Shown piece by piece: positions 21,101-25,692 of a stretch of 64,000 nt of DNA. The notes under the pieces were generated by a model. The model worked only from the letters and a program-made list of their open reading frames with translations, ran no database searches and had not been told where the DNA came from. Within the stretch, counting starts at the first letter, position 1. Each line of letters begins with the position of its first letter. Both the position numbers and the translations under genes were made by a program. Source of the DNA: Azorinus chamasolen. Taxonomy: Eukaryota > Mollusca > Bivalvia > Cardiida > Solecurtidae. The stretch is from NCBI GenBank assembly GCA_963576725.1, contig OY755252.1, positions 24,004,655 through 24,068,654 on the forward strand, given 5' to 3'.

Positions 21101-21555
21101 TTAAGAAATTTGTAGTTTGAAACCATTGTGATAAATAGAGCATTTGCTCCTGTAGGAGCAAATGCTCTATTTATCACAATGGTTTAAAGTGACTTTTACA
21201 GAGTTGTCAAATGTCGTCAATATGAGGGATTGGGTTAAAAACCCAGTGCATGTTTAATGCAGGTCAAACCCAATGCAGATAGCTCTAATAGGAGCTTTCT
21301 GCATTAACTTTGACCTGCATTAAGCTACCACCTGTCTTATAAACCCACAATAGGACCTCTTTTTGATGGCCGCTTAATGCATTTTTCAAAAATATTAATT
21401 CACACATCTTATTGATTCCTCTGTACCTCTTTTGTTTCTTCTTTCTTTTTCTTCTTTCCTCTGTCACTCTTTGACAAGGTTGCCTCGTGACTGTGTAGAG
21501 CAGCTAACACAATCAACCCAAACAGAAAAACCTCTCCATGTATGTTGAACCTCAT
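107..21555 (-). CDS. CHID1: Chitinase domain-containing protein 1 (GH18-like), 10 coding exons, C-terminus outside window
   Basis: This gene encodes a GH18-fold secretory/lysosomal protein of the CHID1 (SI-CLP) family, which binds carbohydrate and is usually described as lacking ordinary chitinase activity. Exons on the minus strand are 21555-21427, 19542-19390, 16939-16807, 14851-14810, 12440-12334, 9677-9616, 7911-7819, 5735-5637, 2589-2434 and 184-107. All junctions are GT/AG and all phases agree, giving 1052 nt (351 residues). Residues 1 to about 25 form a signal peptide, followed by the family motif ATLSKSD. Later landmarks are [71 protein letters not shown] and [11 protein letters not shown]. 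Human CHID1 has 393 residues and continues about 45 residues past the last exon seen here, so the terminal exon(s) lie left of position 1. The start is chosen because it opens the signal peptide and follows a splice acceptor by 17 nt. The gene is divergent from FAF2. Confidence 0.96.
264..2165. repeat. Foldback family C copy, split by a pearl-like element
   Basis: The left part (264-445) has the family-C start (AGCTACAGATAAAGGTGCAT) and the TTTCTCCACCAAACCCTATA arm, with the arm start triplicated. The family's right end (ATTCTTGAAA ... CATCTTATCTAGACCTCTG) resumes at about 2115-2165. The intervening DNA is the tandem-core element at 545-1897 plus a (GACA)n-rich remnant at 1900-2110. Family C has CAGAG...CTCTG ends and a long internal palindrome; its transposase class is unknown. 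Confidence 0.7.
545..1897 (-). mobile_element. Pearl-like tandem-core element P7
   Basis: Seven ~160-bp tandem repeats can be aligned on GAAGTTTGGTGACTCTAG (about 731, 889, 1051, 1213, 1375, 1537, 1696). A GACA/GACG/GATG microsatellite (1750-1850) lies next to the element's 5' end. In minus orientation it begins with a TGTCTCCCCC hairpin, and the arm GGGGGAGACAT recurs at the other end before TGTTTTTG. It has no coding capacity. The architecture matches non-autonomous pearl/Helitron-N elements described from bivalves. Confidence 0.75.
2434..2589 (-). CDS. CHID1: CHID1 coding exon 9
   Basis: Residues 273-325: [19 protein letters not shown] then [12 protein letters not shown] and GGGEPILGN, matching human PGPNAPLSWVRACVQVLDP...[11 protein letters not shown]. 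The acceptor is CTTTTCAG and the donor is GTGTGT. Confidence 0.96.
   Translation of the reverse strand, partial: TRTKQSITLGTSVCINPGPRGNITLQTQDTTGAEFLWQRLHPRWWGTNIGK
2680..3275. repeat. Family C copy split by pearl-like element P8
   Basis: The left half (2690-2805) contains the CCACCAAACCC-type foldback (here CCATCAAACCCC, then CATGGGGTTTGGTGGAGAAA). The family's right end, AAAATGTTTTAATTTAC, is at about 3265-3285. The element between them is described separately. Confidence 0.65.
2813..3240 (-). mobile_element. Pearl-like element P8 with AGGTCA-rich core
   Basis: In minus orientation it starts near the GATG/GGAC microsatellite (3180-3225) and ends in TTCGGGTGTATAATGC...GGGGCTCTTGTT. The core has two ~130-bp repeats carrying GTGACCTTGACCTTT, which are clustered AGGTCA half-sites. 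Confidence 0.65.
3290..3465. repeat. Truncated TTAA-1a MITE (right half)
   Basis: It holds GATCAGGGTCTGCTCTGTTTGC and the 1a arm through GATATTCATGATTTCATTAT to AACAGG. The left half is missing. Confidence 0.7.
3479..3707. mobile_element. TTAA-B MITE (type description)
   Basis: A 229-bp foldback flanked by TTAA, with ends CCCATTCC...GGAAGGG-like as in piggyBac-type elements. Its core is a near-perfect palindrome of GAAACCATTGTGATAAATAG followed by AGCATTTGCTCC and the inverse. The arms carry GGCTATTTTTAGAT...CTACCGAAAAGGAGCAT on one side and ACAGAGGCGTAGAAAGGCGT on the other. It is non-coding, and at least a dozen copies lie in this window. Confidence 0.85.
3774..4018. mobile_element. TTAA-1b MITE (type description)
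   Basis: A 245-bp element with TTAA at both ends and terminal inverted repeats CCCTTTCCCT...AGGGAAAGGG, as expected for piggyBac-like insertion. The core hairpin is CAAACAGAGTAGACCCAGATC...GGTCTGCTCTGTTTGC. The right arm is specific to variant 1b: TTTCTAAAATGGCTACAATG, then CATGAATATTCAGTAGGTGT and TTGAAATTT. Confidence 0.85.
4125..4329. mobile_element. Pogo-like MITE D (type description)
   Basis: The element has TA target duplications and terminal repeats CAGTAAAACCTCTCTAAACT...GTTTTACTG. This is the signature of pogo/Tigger-type Tc1-mariner elements. The core palindrome is GCAGAAAGCTCCTCTAGGAG with the inner arms GTGGCAGCCTAATG/CATTAAGCAGTCCGCC. It is non-coding. Confidence 0.85.
4380..4495. 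repeat. Truncated TTAA-1 fragment
   Basis: GGTCTACTCTGTTTGTAAAT and a following AAAGGGTTA mark one end of a TTAA-1 copy. The other half is lost. Confidence 0.6.
4700..5105. mobile_element. TTAA-1a copy interrupted by a TTAA-G copy
   Basis: The 1a arm (CATGTAAGAAATAATGACAT) stops at the TTAA of 4757. It resumes after 4970 and ends in CTACTCTATTTGCAAAGG...ATGAAGGAAAG. The younger element inserted into a TTAA inside the older one. Confidence 0.7.
4757..4970. mobile_element. TTAA-G MITE (type description)
   Basis: A 214-bp foldback with ends TTAACCTTTAGCCTGCTG / CAGGCTAAAGGTTAA. The core hairpin is GTTTGGATCCTGATGAGACG...CGTCTCATCTGGATCCAAA. It sits inside another TTAA element. Confidence 0.8.
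5246..5625. repeat. Chimera of TTAA-B (left half) and TTAA-1a
   Basis: A TTAA-B copy runs normally to the palindrome centre at about 5384 and then changes into a TTAA-1a copy (CTTCCTTCATACAAATGCC onward). The switch is at a palindrome tip, which suggests hairpin-associated rearrangement. Confidence 0.65.
5637..5735 (-). CDS. CHID1: CHID1 coding exon 8
   Basis: Residues 240-273: [20 protein letters not shown] then [12 protein letters not shown]. The MTYD strand is a hallmark of the GH18 barrel and matches human FSLMTYDYS. The acceptor is ACTTCCAG and the donor is GTAAGT. Confidence 0.96.
5771..6232. mobile_element. Foldback element with paired CRE motifs
   Basis: A palindrome with ~30-bp arms (AGAATTACTATGCTAGTAG...) occupies 5771-5835. 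TATCATGCAACA (~5839) is repeated inverted as TGTTGCATGATA (~6215-6228), and TATGCTAGTAGG recurs at 6184. The inside is unlike the other MITEs and holds two TGACGTCA octamers. A 95-codon open frame through it shows no recognisable domain. Confidence 0.6.
6246..6451. mobile_element. Pogo-like MITE D
   Basis: Degenerate left end (ACGACCTCTCTATAACGGCC), core AGAACGCTCCTACAGGAGCG, right end GTTATACTGTA. Confidence 0.8.
6462..6824. repeat. Two overlapping partial TTAA-1a copies
   Basis: The 1a arm is present twice. A short duplication, GATATAGATATGATTCTACA, appears in the second copy, which ends AACAGGGAAAGGGTTAA. Confidence 0.65.
6883..7134. mobile_element. TTAA-1b MITE
   Basis: Full copy with a well-kept core (GACGGCTCCTAGAGGAGCCG). 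It shares its terminal TTAA with the next copy. Confidence 0.85.
7131..7360. repeat. TTAA-1a copy, right end lost
   Basis: It runs from TTAACTCTTTACCTGATAGA through the core to CTGCCATGGCCAAAATATCC. It is broken before its right terminus. Confidence 0.7.
7362..7677. repeat. Pogo-D core fragment fused to a TTAA-1b copy
   Basis: A D-type core (CAGGTGGCTGCTTAATGCAG to GCATGACTTTCACC, 7362-7433) runs straight into a 1b element that lacks its left TTAA and ends AACAGGGAAAGTGTTAA. Confidence 0.65.
7819..7911 (-). CDS. CHID1: CHID1 coding exon 7
   Basis: Residues 209-240: [16 protein letters not shown] then [11 protein letters not shown], matching human HMLTHLAEAL...LLVIPPAITPG. The acceptor is TTTTCCAG and the donor is GTAAGG. 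Confidence 0.95.
8136..8309 (-). other. Possible cryptic or alternative exon in CHID1 intron 6
   Basis: This 174-nt stretch is open on the minus strand and ends at a consensus GTAAGT donor. It has a TTCCCTAAG acceptor candidate placed so that it enters and leaves in the same phase (2) as the flanking exons. It could add 58 residues (beginning [13 protein letters not shown] and ending [10 protein letters not shown]) between exons 6 and 7 without a frameshift. Human CHID1 has no insertion here, and exons 6 and 7 align to it without a gap when joined directly. The peptide resembles nothing I recognise. It may be an exonised transposon fragment or chance. Confidence 0.35.
8505..8890. repeat. Unassigned insert with three similar hairpins
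   Basis: On the minus strand the insert shows CGTGTCGACAACACG, CCTGTCGGCAACAGG and GCGCGTCTACAACGCGC. All three are short stems enclosing a C-N-N-C-A loop. A fourth inverted pair (GGAGAGTAGCCGCTCCCTC) is at about 8849-8867. I see no protein domain and no match to the other families here. Confidence 0.5.
8885..9360. repeat. Two TTAA-1a remnants
   Basis: An inverted copy (8885-9104) with core AAGCAAACATAGTAGACCCT is followed by a forward copy (9150-9358) with a decayed core. Confidence 0.65.
9356..9584. mobile_element. TTAA-B MITE
   Basis: Complete copy in the orientation opposite to 3479-3707, with an intact central palindrome. Confidence 0.85.
9616..9677 (-). CDS. CHID1: CHID1 coding exon 6 (degenerate GH18 active-site strand)
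   Basis: Encodes [20 protein letters not shown], matching human NQHFDGFVVEVWNQ. This is the strand that in active chitinases carries DxxDxDxE. Only one aspartate and the terminal glutamate of that motif remain, as in other CHID1 proteins. The acceptor is TTTGCAG and the donor is GTAAGA (phase 2). Confidence 0.95.
9812..10029. mobile_element. TTAA-B MITE
   Basis: Complete copy. Its end TTAA is shared with the following TTAA-1a copy. Confidence 0.82.
10026..10233. mobile_element. TTAA-1a MITE, inverted
   Basis: Core CATAAGCAAACAGAGCAGAC...GGGTCTACTCTGTTTGC and end GGGAAAGGGTTAA. Confidence 0.75.
10241..10637. other. Intronic stretch, nothing recognised
   Basis: This part of CHID1 intron 5 lacks the surrounding repeat families. 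An 85-codon plus-strand frame crosses it but has no motif I recognise and no plausible splice context. Confidence 0.5.
10639..10787. mobile_element. Pogo-like MITE D, core half deleted
   Basis: Ends CAGTAAAACCCTGCTAATGC...GCATTAGAGGGTTTCTACTG remain. The second half of the core palindrome is missing (AAAGCTCCTAGCTATG). Confidence 0.75.
10945..11186. mobile_element. TTAA-1b MITE
   Basis: Core GGCTCCTATAGGAGCC is intact. The right end reads GGGAAAGGGTTTAA. Confidence 0.75.
11399..11637. mobile_element. TTAA-1b MITE with shortened core
   Basis: The left core arm is cut short (GAGTAGACCTAGAGGAGCCG), a deletion centred on the palindrome. Confidence 0.75.
11650..11853. mobile_element. Pogo-like MITE D
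   Basis: TA-flanked, CAGTGAAACCTCTCTATAAC...TGTTTTACTG, with core GAACTCTCCTATAGGAGCAT. Confidence 0.82.
11876..11960. repeat. TTAA-G core hairpin fragment
   Basis: GTTTGGATCCAGATGAGACA...CATCAGGGTCCAAACTG without the element ends. Confidence 0.6.
11970..12194. mobile_element. TTAA-1a MITE with shortened core
   Basis: TTAA at both ends. The core is reduced to CAGATCAGATCAGTGACTTC. Confidence 0.72.
12334..12440 (-). CDS. CHID1: CHID1 coding exon 5
   Basis: Residues 153-188: [20 protein letters not shown] through AILDFVK, matching human VPRLLFEDWTYDDF...VVQVAK. The acceptor is CATTTCAG and the donor is GTCAGT. It ends in phase 0. Confidence 0.95.
12501..12732. mobile_element. TTAA-B MITE
   Basis: Complete, with loop CTATATATGG. 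It abuts a TTAA-1a copy at a shared TTAA. Confidence 0.84.
12729..13076. repeat. Two decayed inverted TTAA-1a copies
   Basis: The first spans 12729-12874, with its core reduced to CAGATCTACAGATCCAGG. The second runs about 12890-13076, with core GACCCTGATCAGATGTCTCC. Confidence 0.6.
13183..13335. mobile_element. TTAA-B MITE, internally deleted
   Basis: The core is shortened to CCTCCACTGGAGG and one arm is partly lost. It ends at the TTAA shared with the next copy. Confidence 0.7.
13332..13560. mobile_element. TTAA-B MITE
   Basis: Complete copy with loop CTACAGG. Confidence 0.85.
13577..13684. repeat. 27-bp minisatellite, 4 units
   Basis: Four identical 27-bp units beginning TCATAATTGACAGGATGACA. 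It lies directly beside a TTAA-B copy. All units are the same, so the array is young or homogenised. Confidence 0.95.
13930..14060. repeat. TTAA-type hairpin, variant with ACAGTGTAGAC core
   Basis: TTAACCCATCTGCTCCCATG leads into GCAAACAGTGTAGACTTTGA...TCAGAGTCTACACTGTTTGC. The right terminus is not clear. Confidence 0.65.
14160..14280. repeat. Imperfect foldback
   Basis: ATAGCCCTTAATCTAATATT at the left is answered by AATATTAGATAAGAGCTAT at the right, around a 60-bp loop. It is unrelated to the TTAA families. Confidence 0.55.
14447..14680. mobile_element. TTAA-1b MITE, left end lost
   Basis: Core and right arm are intact (GACGGCTCCTATAGGAGCCG). The element starts at ACGTGTTTTCACGCA. Confidence 0.78.
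14810..14851 (-). CDS. CHID1: CHID1 coding exon 4 (42-nt small exon)
   Basis: A 42-nt exon encoding [14 protein letters not shown], equivalent to human GWMRAVRKHAKGLHI. The acceptor is TTTATAG and the donor is GTAAGA. It enters with two bases completing a glycine codon and leaves one base. Without it the frame between exons 3 and 5 fails, so it is constitutive. Confidence 0.92.
14877..15295. repeat. Unclassified dispersed element, GTGTCCATAGGACAC start
   Basis: It begins with the palindrome GTGTCCATAGGACAC and contains two ~110-bp internal repeats on GCGATTTA and AAGTTTRATG. It ends CAAGAGCAACCCTACATGCC...GTGGGGGCATAA. The ending resembles the pearl-like group, but there is no microsatellite. 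Confidence 0.5.
15359..15924. mobile_element. TTAA-1a copy with TTAA-1b inserted
   Basis: The outer copy starts TTAATCCTTTACTCCATAAA and ends CATGGAGTAAAGGGTTAA. A 1b copy (about 15469-15727) ending AACAGGGAAAGGGTTAA interrupts it in the core. Confidence 0.65.
15935..16012. repeat. Family C core palindrome
   Basis: AACCCTATGATGCGACCACT...CACAACATAGGGTTTGGTGG without the CAGAG ends. Confidence 0.65.
16013..16275. other. Intronic stretch, nothing recognised
   Basis: Low-complexity intron sequence of CHID1 intron 3 between a family C fragment and a TTAA-1b copy. Confidence 0.5.
16280..16745. mobile_element. Two TTAA-1b copies, head to head
   Basis: A forward copy (16280-16506) loses its right end where an inverted copy (16506-16745) begins at TTAACCCTTTCCCTGTCC. 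Together they form a ~460-bp inverted repeat. Confidence 0.75.
16807..16939 (-). CDS. CHID1: CHID1 coding exon 3
   Basis: Residues 95-138/139: [16 protein letters not shown], then YVSPVWLQ and GGHDIDKG, matching human WNSHGYD...ISPVWLQ...LHDVDQG. The acceptor is TTATCCACAG and the donor is GTGGGA. The exon starts in phase 0 and leaves one base for the next exon. Confidence 0.95.
16959..17213. mobile_element. TTAA-1a MITE (type description)
   Basis: A 255-bp copy. The left end is CTCTATACTCCATAAATACG and the shared core is AAACAGAGTAGACCCAGATC. The 1a arm is GCCATTACCAATAATTCCTG, TTAATATTCATGGCATCATT and ATGAATATTCATGAAGAAAA, ending GGGTTAA. The ATGAATATTCAT palindromes distinguish it from 1b. 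It starts 19 nt upstream of CHID1 exon 3, in the 3' end of the preceding intron. Confidence 0.82.
17213..17705. mobile_element. Inverted TTAA-1a copy with TTAA-1b (17331-17581) inserted
   Basis: The 1a arm (ATGTAAGAAATAATGATGCC) precedes and the 1a core (GAGTAGACCGCAATCGG) follows an intact 1b copy with core GACGGCTCCTAGAGGAGCCG. Confidence 0.7.
17740..18085. mobile_element. TTAA-1a copy with internal duplication
   Basis: The segment GGGTCTGCTC...CAGTTTCTGCAATGGCC occurs twice in tandem (about 17826-17890 and 17930-17985). Confidence 0.65.
18185..18590. mobile_element. Inverted TTAA-1a copy with foldback H inserted near its end
   Basis: The copy runs from AACCCTTTCCTCCATGAATA to TTATGGAGTACAGGATCC. 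After the H element it ends GTACAGGGAAAGGGTTAA. Confidence 0.65.
18436..18558. mobile_element. Foldback H (type description)
   Basis: A 123-bp near-palindrome with ends TTATAAAACTT / TTTTATAA. The inner arms are CTGATTGGTCAGATTCTGAG and its inverse. A second copy lies at 54970-55099. Confidence 0.75.
18626..18842. mobile_element. Inverted TTAA-1b copy, core shortened
   Basis: TTAACCCTTTGCCTGTTCTA to GAGGGAAAGGGTCAA. One core arm is deleted (GATTAGATGGCTGATCTGGG). Confidence 0.75.
18881..19043. repeat. 24-bp minisatellite with higher-order structure
   Basis: Seven 24-bp units (ATGGTTGAATGTCAGACTTA TGAT). Units 3 and 6 share a G-to-T change (TTTAATG), giving the order A-A-B-A-A-B-A and thus a 72-bp higher-order period. 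Confidence 0.93.
19147..19374. mobile_element. TTAA-B MITE
   Basis: Complete copy ending 16 nt before the CHID1 exon at 19390, so it covers the 5' start of that intron. Confidence 0.82.
19390..19542 (-). CDS. CHID1: CHID1 coding exon 2
   Basis: This exon encodes residues 44-94, from [14 protein letters not shown] through EHTTYC to AYVTP, matching the human region SDKPVQDRGL...EHRSYC...GYVTP. The donor is GTATGT. The acceptor (AAAAAG) has a weak pyrimidine tract, so the 5' edge is the least certain of the ten. Phase 0 on both sides supports it. Confidence 0.9.
19571..19760. mobile_element. Tigger-like MITE
   Basis: TA-flanked with ends CAGTAAAACCTCGATTATTC / GAATAATCGAGGTTTTACTG, the canonical Tigger/pogo terminus. 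The inner arms match pogo-D (GCAGGTGGCTGCTTAATGCA), linking D to this family. Confidence 0.87.
19812..20055. mobile_element. Inverted TTAA-1a MITE, ends decayed
   Basis: Core GACGGCTCCTTTAGGAGCCG is intact. Confidence 0.7.
20240..20425. repeat. TTAA-1a fragment
   Basis: TTAACCTGATATAAACGCCT with a shortened core (GATGGCTGATCAGGG) and no clear right end. The next 300 bases (20426-20720) show nothing recognisable. Confidence 0.55.
20721..20952. mobile_element. TTAA-B MITE
   Basis: Complete except for a changed first TTAA (AATAA). Confidence 0.8.
21009..21238. mobile_element. TTAA-B MITE
   Basis: Complete, with loop CTGTAGG. Confidence 0.83.
21250..21385. repeat. Pogo-D core remnant
   Basis: TTTAATGCAGGTCAAACCCA...GACCTGCATTAAGCTACCAC. 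The TIR ends are missing or decayed. Confidence 0.6.
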
Positions 21556-21572
21556 TGTTTATATCAATGAAT
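21427..21572 (-). CDS. CHID1: CHID1 first coding exon (signal peptide) with 17 nt of 5' UTR
   Basis: The ATG is at 21555-21553. The exon encodes residues 1-43: a hydrophobic leader ([17 protein letters not shown]), the conserved TLSKSD, and a lysine-rich stretch ending EETKE. It ends at a GTACAG donor (21426-21421) in phase 0. Seventeen bases upstream of the ATG there is a good TTTTCAG acceptor (ending at 21573). The start codon is therefore probably in the second exon, with a non-coding leader exon further right. Confidence 0.92.
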
Positions 21573-21694
21573 CTGAAAATGAAGAGTAAAAATCAAATTT
21601 ATATATTTTCAGTCATGGATGAATGTAAAGCCAGCCAAAAGAGAAAAGAGCAGAAAATGGACTATAGAAAGTATGACTATGACCTATAAGGCGG

Positions 21695-21935
21695 TCAAAA
21701 GAAATTACAGGTGGAGGAAGACCACAGAGGTTCTTCTGTGCACAGAACAAATTGCATTATTTCATGCACAGAAGAACATCTGGGTAGAACCACTGACCTA
21801 CCGCAAGTCAGCTGGAAGGCTTCCTCACATAAACATCTAAATGCCCAGACCGGGATTCAAACCAAAGCGGTGAGGGGCTAAGCGTGTCAGGTGAAGACCA
21901 TAACCACTCGGCCACTGAGGCCCCCAAACAGTATG
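21695..21935 (-). mobile_element. tRNA-derived SINE
   Basis: The minus strand reads GCCTCAGTGGCCGAGTGGTT (box A of a Ser/Leu-type tRNA) and later GGTTTGAATCCC (box B). A ~150-bp non-tRNA body follows that contains an inverted pair around GTTCTTCTGTGCA. It cannot fold as a mature tRNA. Confidence 0.75.
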
Positions 21936-22075
21936 GTGTGCCGAGGATATCCCTTTCCAATTGTGTCAAAGGCCATGTGAAGTTAAATACAAGGTGGGGT
22001 AATCAAATGGCGCTTTCAAACAAAGAAGGCAGTCTTGTCCATTACATTAAATTTTGGGCAAGTCATGGTTTCCCT

Positions 22076-22325
22076 TTAACCCTTTCCCTGTTCTATATTT
22101 ATTTCAAATTTCAATCCCTAATGAATATTCATTAACAAAATAGTTATAAAGAAATATGCAAGGTGGAACATTGTAGACATTTTAGAAAGCAAAGAAACAG
22201 ATCTATCAAATTCTGTTAGCAAACAGAGTAGACCCTGATCAGACGGCTCCTCTAGGAGCCGTCTGATCTGGGTATACTCTGTTTGCAAATGCGTGAAAAC
22301 ACGTTTATATGAGGGAAAGGGTTAA
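22076..22325. mobile_element. Inverted TTAA-1b MITE
   Basis: Full copy with core GACGGCTCCTCTAGGAGCCG. Confidence 0.85.
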
Positions 22326-22329
22326 CAGT

Positions 22330-23960
22330 CAGTCAGATTATAGGATTTGCTTGGTGCATAGCTAACAATCATGATAAAGGTGGTTTGTTCAAGAAGAGCT
22401 GTCTATTAAGGAAATGGTGGCGAAGATTTAAAGGGTAACATTCTCAACTTCGTTTTTGATGGCAGGACTCTTTAGATCACGGTCATGCGTTAATTTAATT
22501 GGTAATTAATGTGAATGCTTTGAGAGAGTACTTTGAGCTTTTGAAAGAAACTCTAGATGCCAACAATTTGCATGAAAAACCTTATTTAATATTCCATTGT
22601 GACAAGACTGCTATCAACCTTAACAAATCAGCAGACGCCAGAAGGTTGTTGTGCCTAGCTACCAGAAACATGTCCATTTATTGACAGCGGCTACAAATGA
22701 ACACATTACAATGCATTGTTTCATCAGTGCAGCTAGAGCATCAATACATCCCATGATGACATTTTCAAAGACCTTCCCAGGAGGCGCTTCATAAAAAGTT
22801 CATTTGAATGCTACTTATGCTACTTTAGAGTCAGGCTTTATAGATGGTCATTTGTATCACCAGTGATTTGAGAAAACCTTCATCAGATTTGCCCCAACTG
22901 AGCATCTTTTGCTACTCATACAAGATGCATCTTCCCATGTGTTAGCTGCCAACTGGTTAAAATCCCAAACGATGGGATACTGCTGTGTCTGCTGCAGAGA
23001 CAACTCACATCACCAAACCATTAGATGTGGCCAGTATACCGCAAACGGAATCTAGAAGCAGTCAAACTCATGAGTCAAGCAAAACTCATAAAATCAAACC
23101 TATGGGTCTCAAAGAAGAATGTCAGTTTAATGTTGCACATCATATATGAAAACAGCTTTACAATGAATTGCATTATTGAACAGTTTCGAAATGCCGTAAA
23201 CAAATCCTTACTGCTCAGGTCATGTGATGTACTCAACGAGGAGGACACCCATCTCACTCCTAGCAAAACAGCTGCATTCAAGGATAGTTCAACTTAACTT
23301 AACATTTAAACAGTGGGAACCTCCAGCCCAAAACATGCGATGTCGACTGCAAACGTTAGTGTTGAAACGCCAGCGTCCTAGAGTAAGTTCAGAAGACAGT
23401 GGCTTGATTTTCTAAGATCTTACTTTTATAGTAGGTGAAGATTGCATTTTAAGCATTGACAATGAAAGCAATGACACACATAGCAAACAACACTGAAGAT
23501 GTGCATGGTGAAGACGACTGTCCACCAGTCCTTGCATTTGCAGCCATTGAAACTGCACCGACTCCAAGGAAGCAGGGAAAGTATCGAGAATGTTTTGATT
23601 TTAATGGATAAGATCTACCAGACATGGAAAACAAAATGTTAACAGCAAAGTTCAAGAAAACAGTCTAATCCCAAATATAAAGCCACCAAAGCTTCCATTT
23701 TTTAACCATGCGGACTTGATCAGACAAAATGCAACACCCAACCATTGGTCAAAGAGAGTTTAATATCAGAAGACTCATGATATTTTGTTGACACCTTCAA
23801 TTGGTTCAATGGTTGCCAGTAAGACAGCTAAAAACACGCAAGAATGCTTACCTCTGTCAAGTTGAAGCCAAGCTAAGGAGAAACTAAAATACACGTAGAA
23901 AGGCTGCAGGAGGATAGACCTAGCTAGGAAGAAAATCGAAAAGGCTATTGCAGTCACCTA
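22330..23960 (+). pseudogene. Pogo/Tigger-type DDE transposase, decayed
   Basis: Several frames carry pieces in the order expected of a DDE_1 (pogo/Tigger/Jerky-like) transposase. ALREYFELLKETLDANN and LIFHCDKTAINLNKS (22510-22640, first catalytic D region) come first. Next is EHITMHCFISA...FSKTFPGG (22698-22790), then FIRFAPTEHLLLLIQDASSH (about 22870-22935, second D region). GILLCLLQRQLTSPNH leads into PVYRKRNLEAV (about 22970-23060). Stops and frameshifts separate every piece, so it is dead. A lysine/arginine-rich tail may extend it to about 23960. It could be related to the source of the pogo-type MITEs nearby. Confidence 0.75.
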
Positions 23961-23989
23961 AAGAAAAGATGAAGTATGAATGAAAAATG

Positions 23990-24370
23990 AAATGAGTTTG
24001 TTTGTTTTGATTAACGTCCGTTTCTGCTCACTATGGGCTAACTGGACGCCCCTGAGAGAGGGGAGATGATACAGAGAAACCCCGGCACGACGCACTACTC
24101 TTATTATCGACTGAGTTTCTCTGGTTCTTTTAGATGCCCAGTGTAAAGCACTGATACATCAAAAATGAAATGAGAGAAAAAGTAATGGTTGAAAGAGACA
24201 ATGCCAAGAAGGAATGTCAGAAGGCTAGAGAAGCTAAAAAGAAACAGTGAGGGATTATGAGGCAGCAGACAAACACAGTGGTCCAAGAGGCTAGGGAAAT
24301 CGTCGAGTCCCAATATGAAACTGTAACCGGAGACAATATTAATGTCAACATGCAAAATAAGTAGTAATTG
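23990..24370. repeat. Dispersed repeat fragment and low-complexity tail
   Basis: GTTTGTTTGTTTTGATTAAC begins a ~120-bp stretch of a kind common in bivalve DNA. It is followed by an AAG-rich run (24165-24330) that could be the charged tail of the transposase remnant. Confidence 0.4.
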
Positions 24371-24499
24371 ACATAAGACGTTAAGATGTACTTGATAATT
24401 ATGAGAATATGGTGTCAGATTTATGTACATGTATATGTTTTTCTAAACAAGATTTTACTGTCAACTAAAATAGTATATATCTGGGGCATTTATTGTGTA

Positions 24500-24665
24500 A
24501 CAGGTCAACAGGTGAAAAGACCATGGCCCAAATGGGACTGGGACCCTGGGCTTCTAGCTTACCGTAACTTTCTTGCAGGACAAGTAGAACTTCAGAAATT
24601 TTAACAATGAATAAGACAAAAGCAGTTGGCAGGATGAGTAAAAGTTTTAGGATTTCTCCAGCCTT
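24500..24665. repeat. LTR/tRNA-like fragment plus TCGTCC-type repeat
   Basis: GGACTGGGACCCTGGGCTTCT resembles the B-box part of the LTR at 25331. It runs into AACTTTCTTGCAGGACAAGT, which is duplicated at 25985-26100. Confidence 0.5.
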
Positions 24666-25076
24666 GCAACTGTATAGGCATAATTATTGCATACACAGGA
24701 CTTCTGTAAAAAAATGTTCTTATGCACTTTTATTTTGTAAAGTTAATAGTTTTGTATTATTTTTTAAAACTCCAAACATATGACAACTGCAGACAGAAGG
24801 TCACTACCTGTGACGACTTAAGGTTTCATGTGTCTTTAAGTCGTAAAGGTTTATTTCATATTTTGATTCCATAATCATTTTAAAGTTAGTTTCTCACCTA
24901 AAGGTGTGGGGTTACAATTTGGGACACAGCAAGCCATCGTCAGATGCATTTCCTCTGTGTATTCCAATAGACTGTTATGAATAATGATGAGTTAAGGGCC
25001 GTTTACATTAGTATGTAGTTGCTTGGAGATAAGAGCTGAAAGAGTAAGAGTCATTTGTGTAAAATGATGAAAAAGT

Positions 25077-25477
25077 TGTAACAACTGGGCTTCTGGCTTA
25101 CCATGCCACCACTCTACCGACTGAGCTACCAAGCCACACAGTATAGCCTATCAACTGATTCACCACAATCTTTACCCAGCTACACACACACCCAAATACA
25201 CAAGAATTCGTCCAGAATTCTTACTCAAAGAACACTCCACAAGTCTCTTATTATTACAAATTATCTTCATATGATTTTAATATTATCTTCATATAAACCA
25301 CCCTGTGGATTATTTACGTTGGGCGCCAAATGTAACATAGTGAAATTGTTGTGACTTGACTGGGACTCGAACCCTGGGCCTCTGGCTTACCATGCCAATA
25401 CTCTACTGACTGAGCTAGCTACCAAGCCACACAGTAAAGCCTATCAACTGATTTACCACAATCTCTACCCAGCTACA
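25077..25477 (-). mobile_element. TRIM-like LTR element 1 with tRNA-like LTRs
   Basis: Two direct repeats (25077-25184 and 25331-25477) share GCTTACCATGCC...ACTGAGCTACCAAGCC and end CCCAGCTACA. They have TG...CA-type ends and enclose only ~146 bp. In minus orientation the right repeat ends TGTTACA and is followed at once by TTTGGCGCCCAA, a primer-binding-site-like sequence. Inside each repeat is a tRNA-like box A (TAGCTCAGTCRGTAGAGT); box B (GGGTTCGAGTCCC) survives in the right copy, while ~39 bp including it are deleted from the left. There is no coding capacity. Confidence 0.65.
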
Positions 25478-25692
25478 TTTGCGTAAAATTAATTACAAAT
25501 ATAGTGTCCCTTACCCATTGCAAAGTGAACTTTGGATTTCTAATTATGTGGTTTTCACAGTAAATACAAACTACCAGTCATGCAGTCAACACTGAAAACC
25601 GTAAGCAAACTTACAGACTGAAATGTATGGACTGAAATGTGGATGCTTCGTAATTACAGCTATACTAAATATCCTGTTCTCAACCATTCTTG

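Noticed and set aside
24104..24430. 108-codon minus-strand frame rich in S, L and F
   Set aside because: It is the antisense of a lysine/glutamate-rich stretch near the transposase remnant; no signal of its own.
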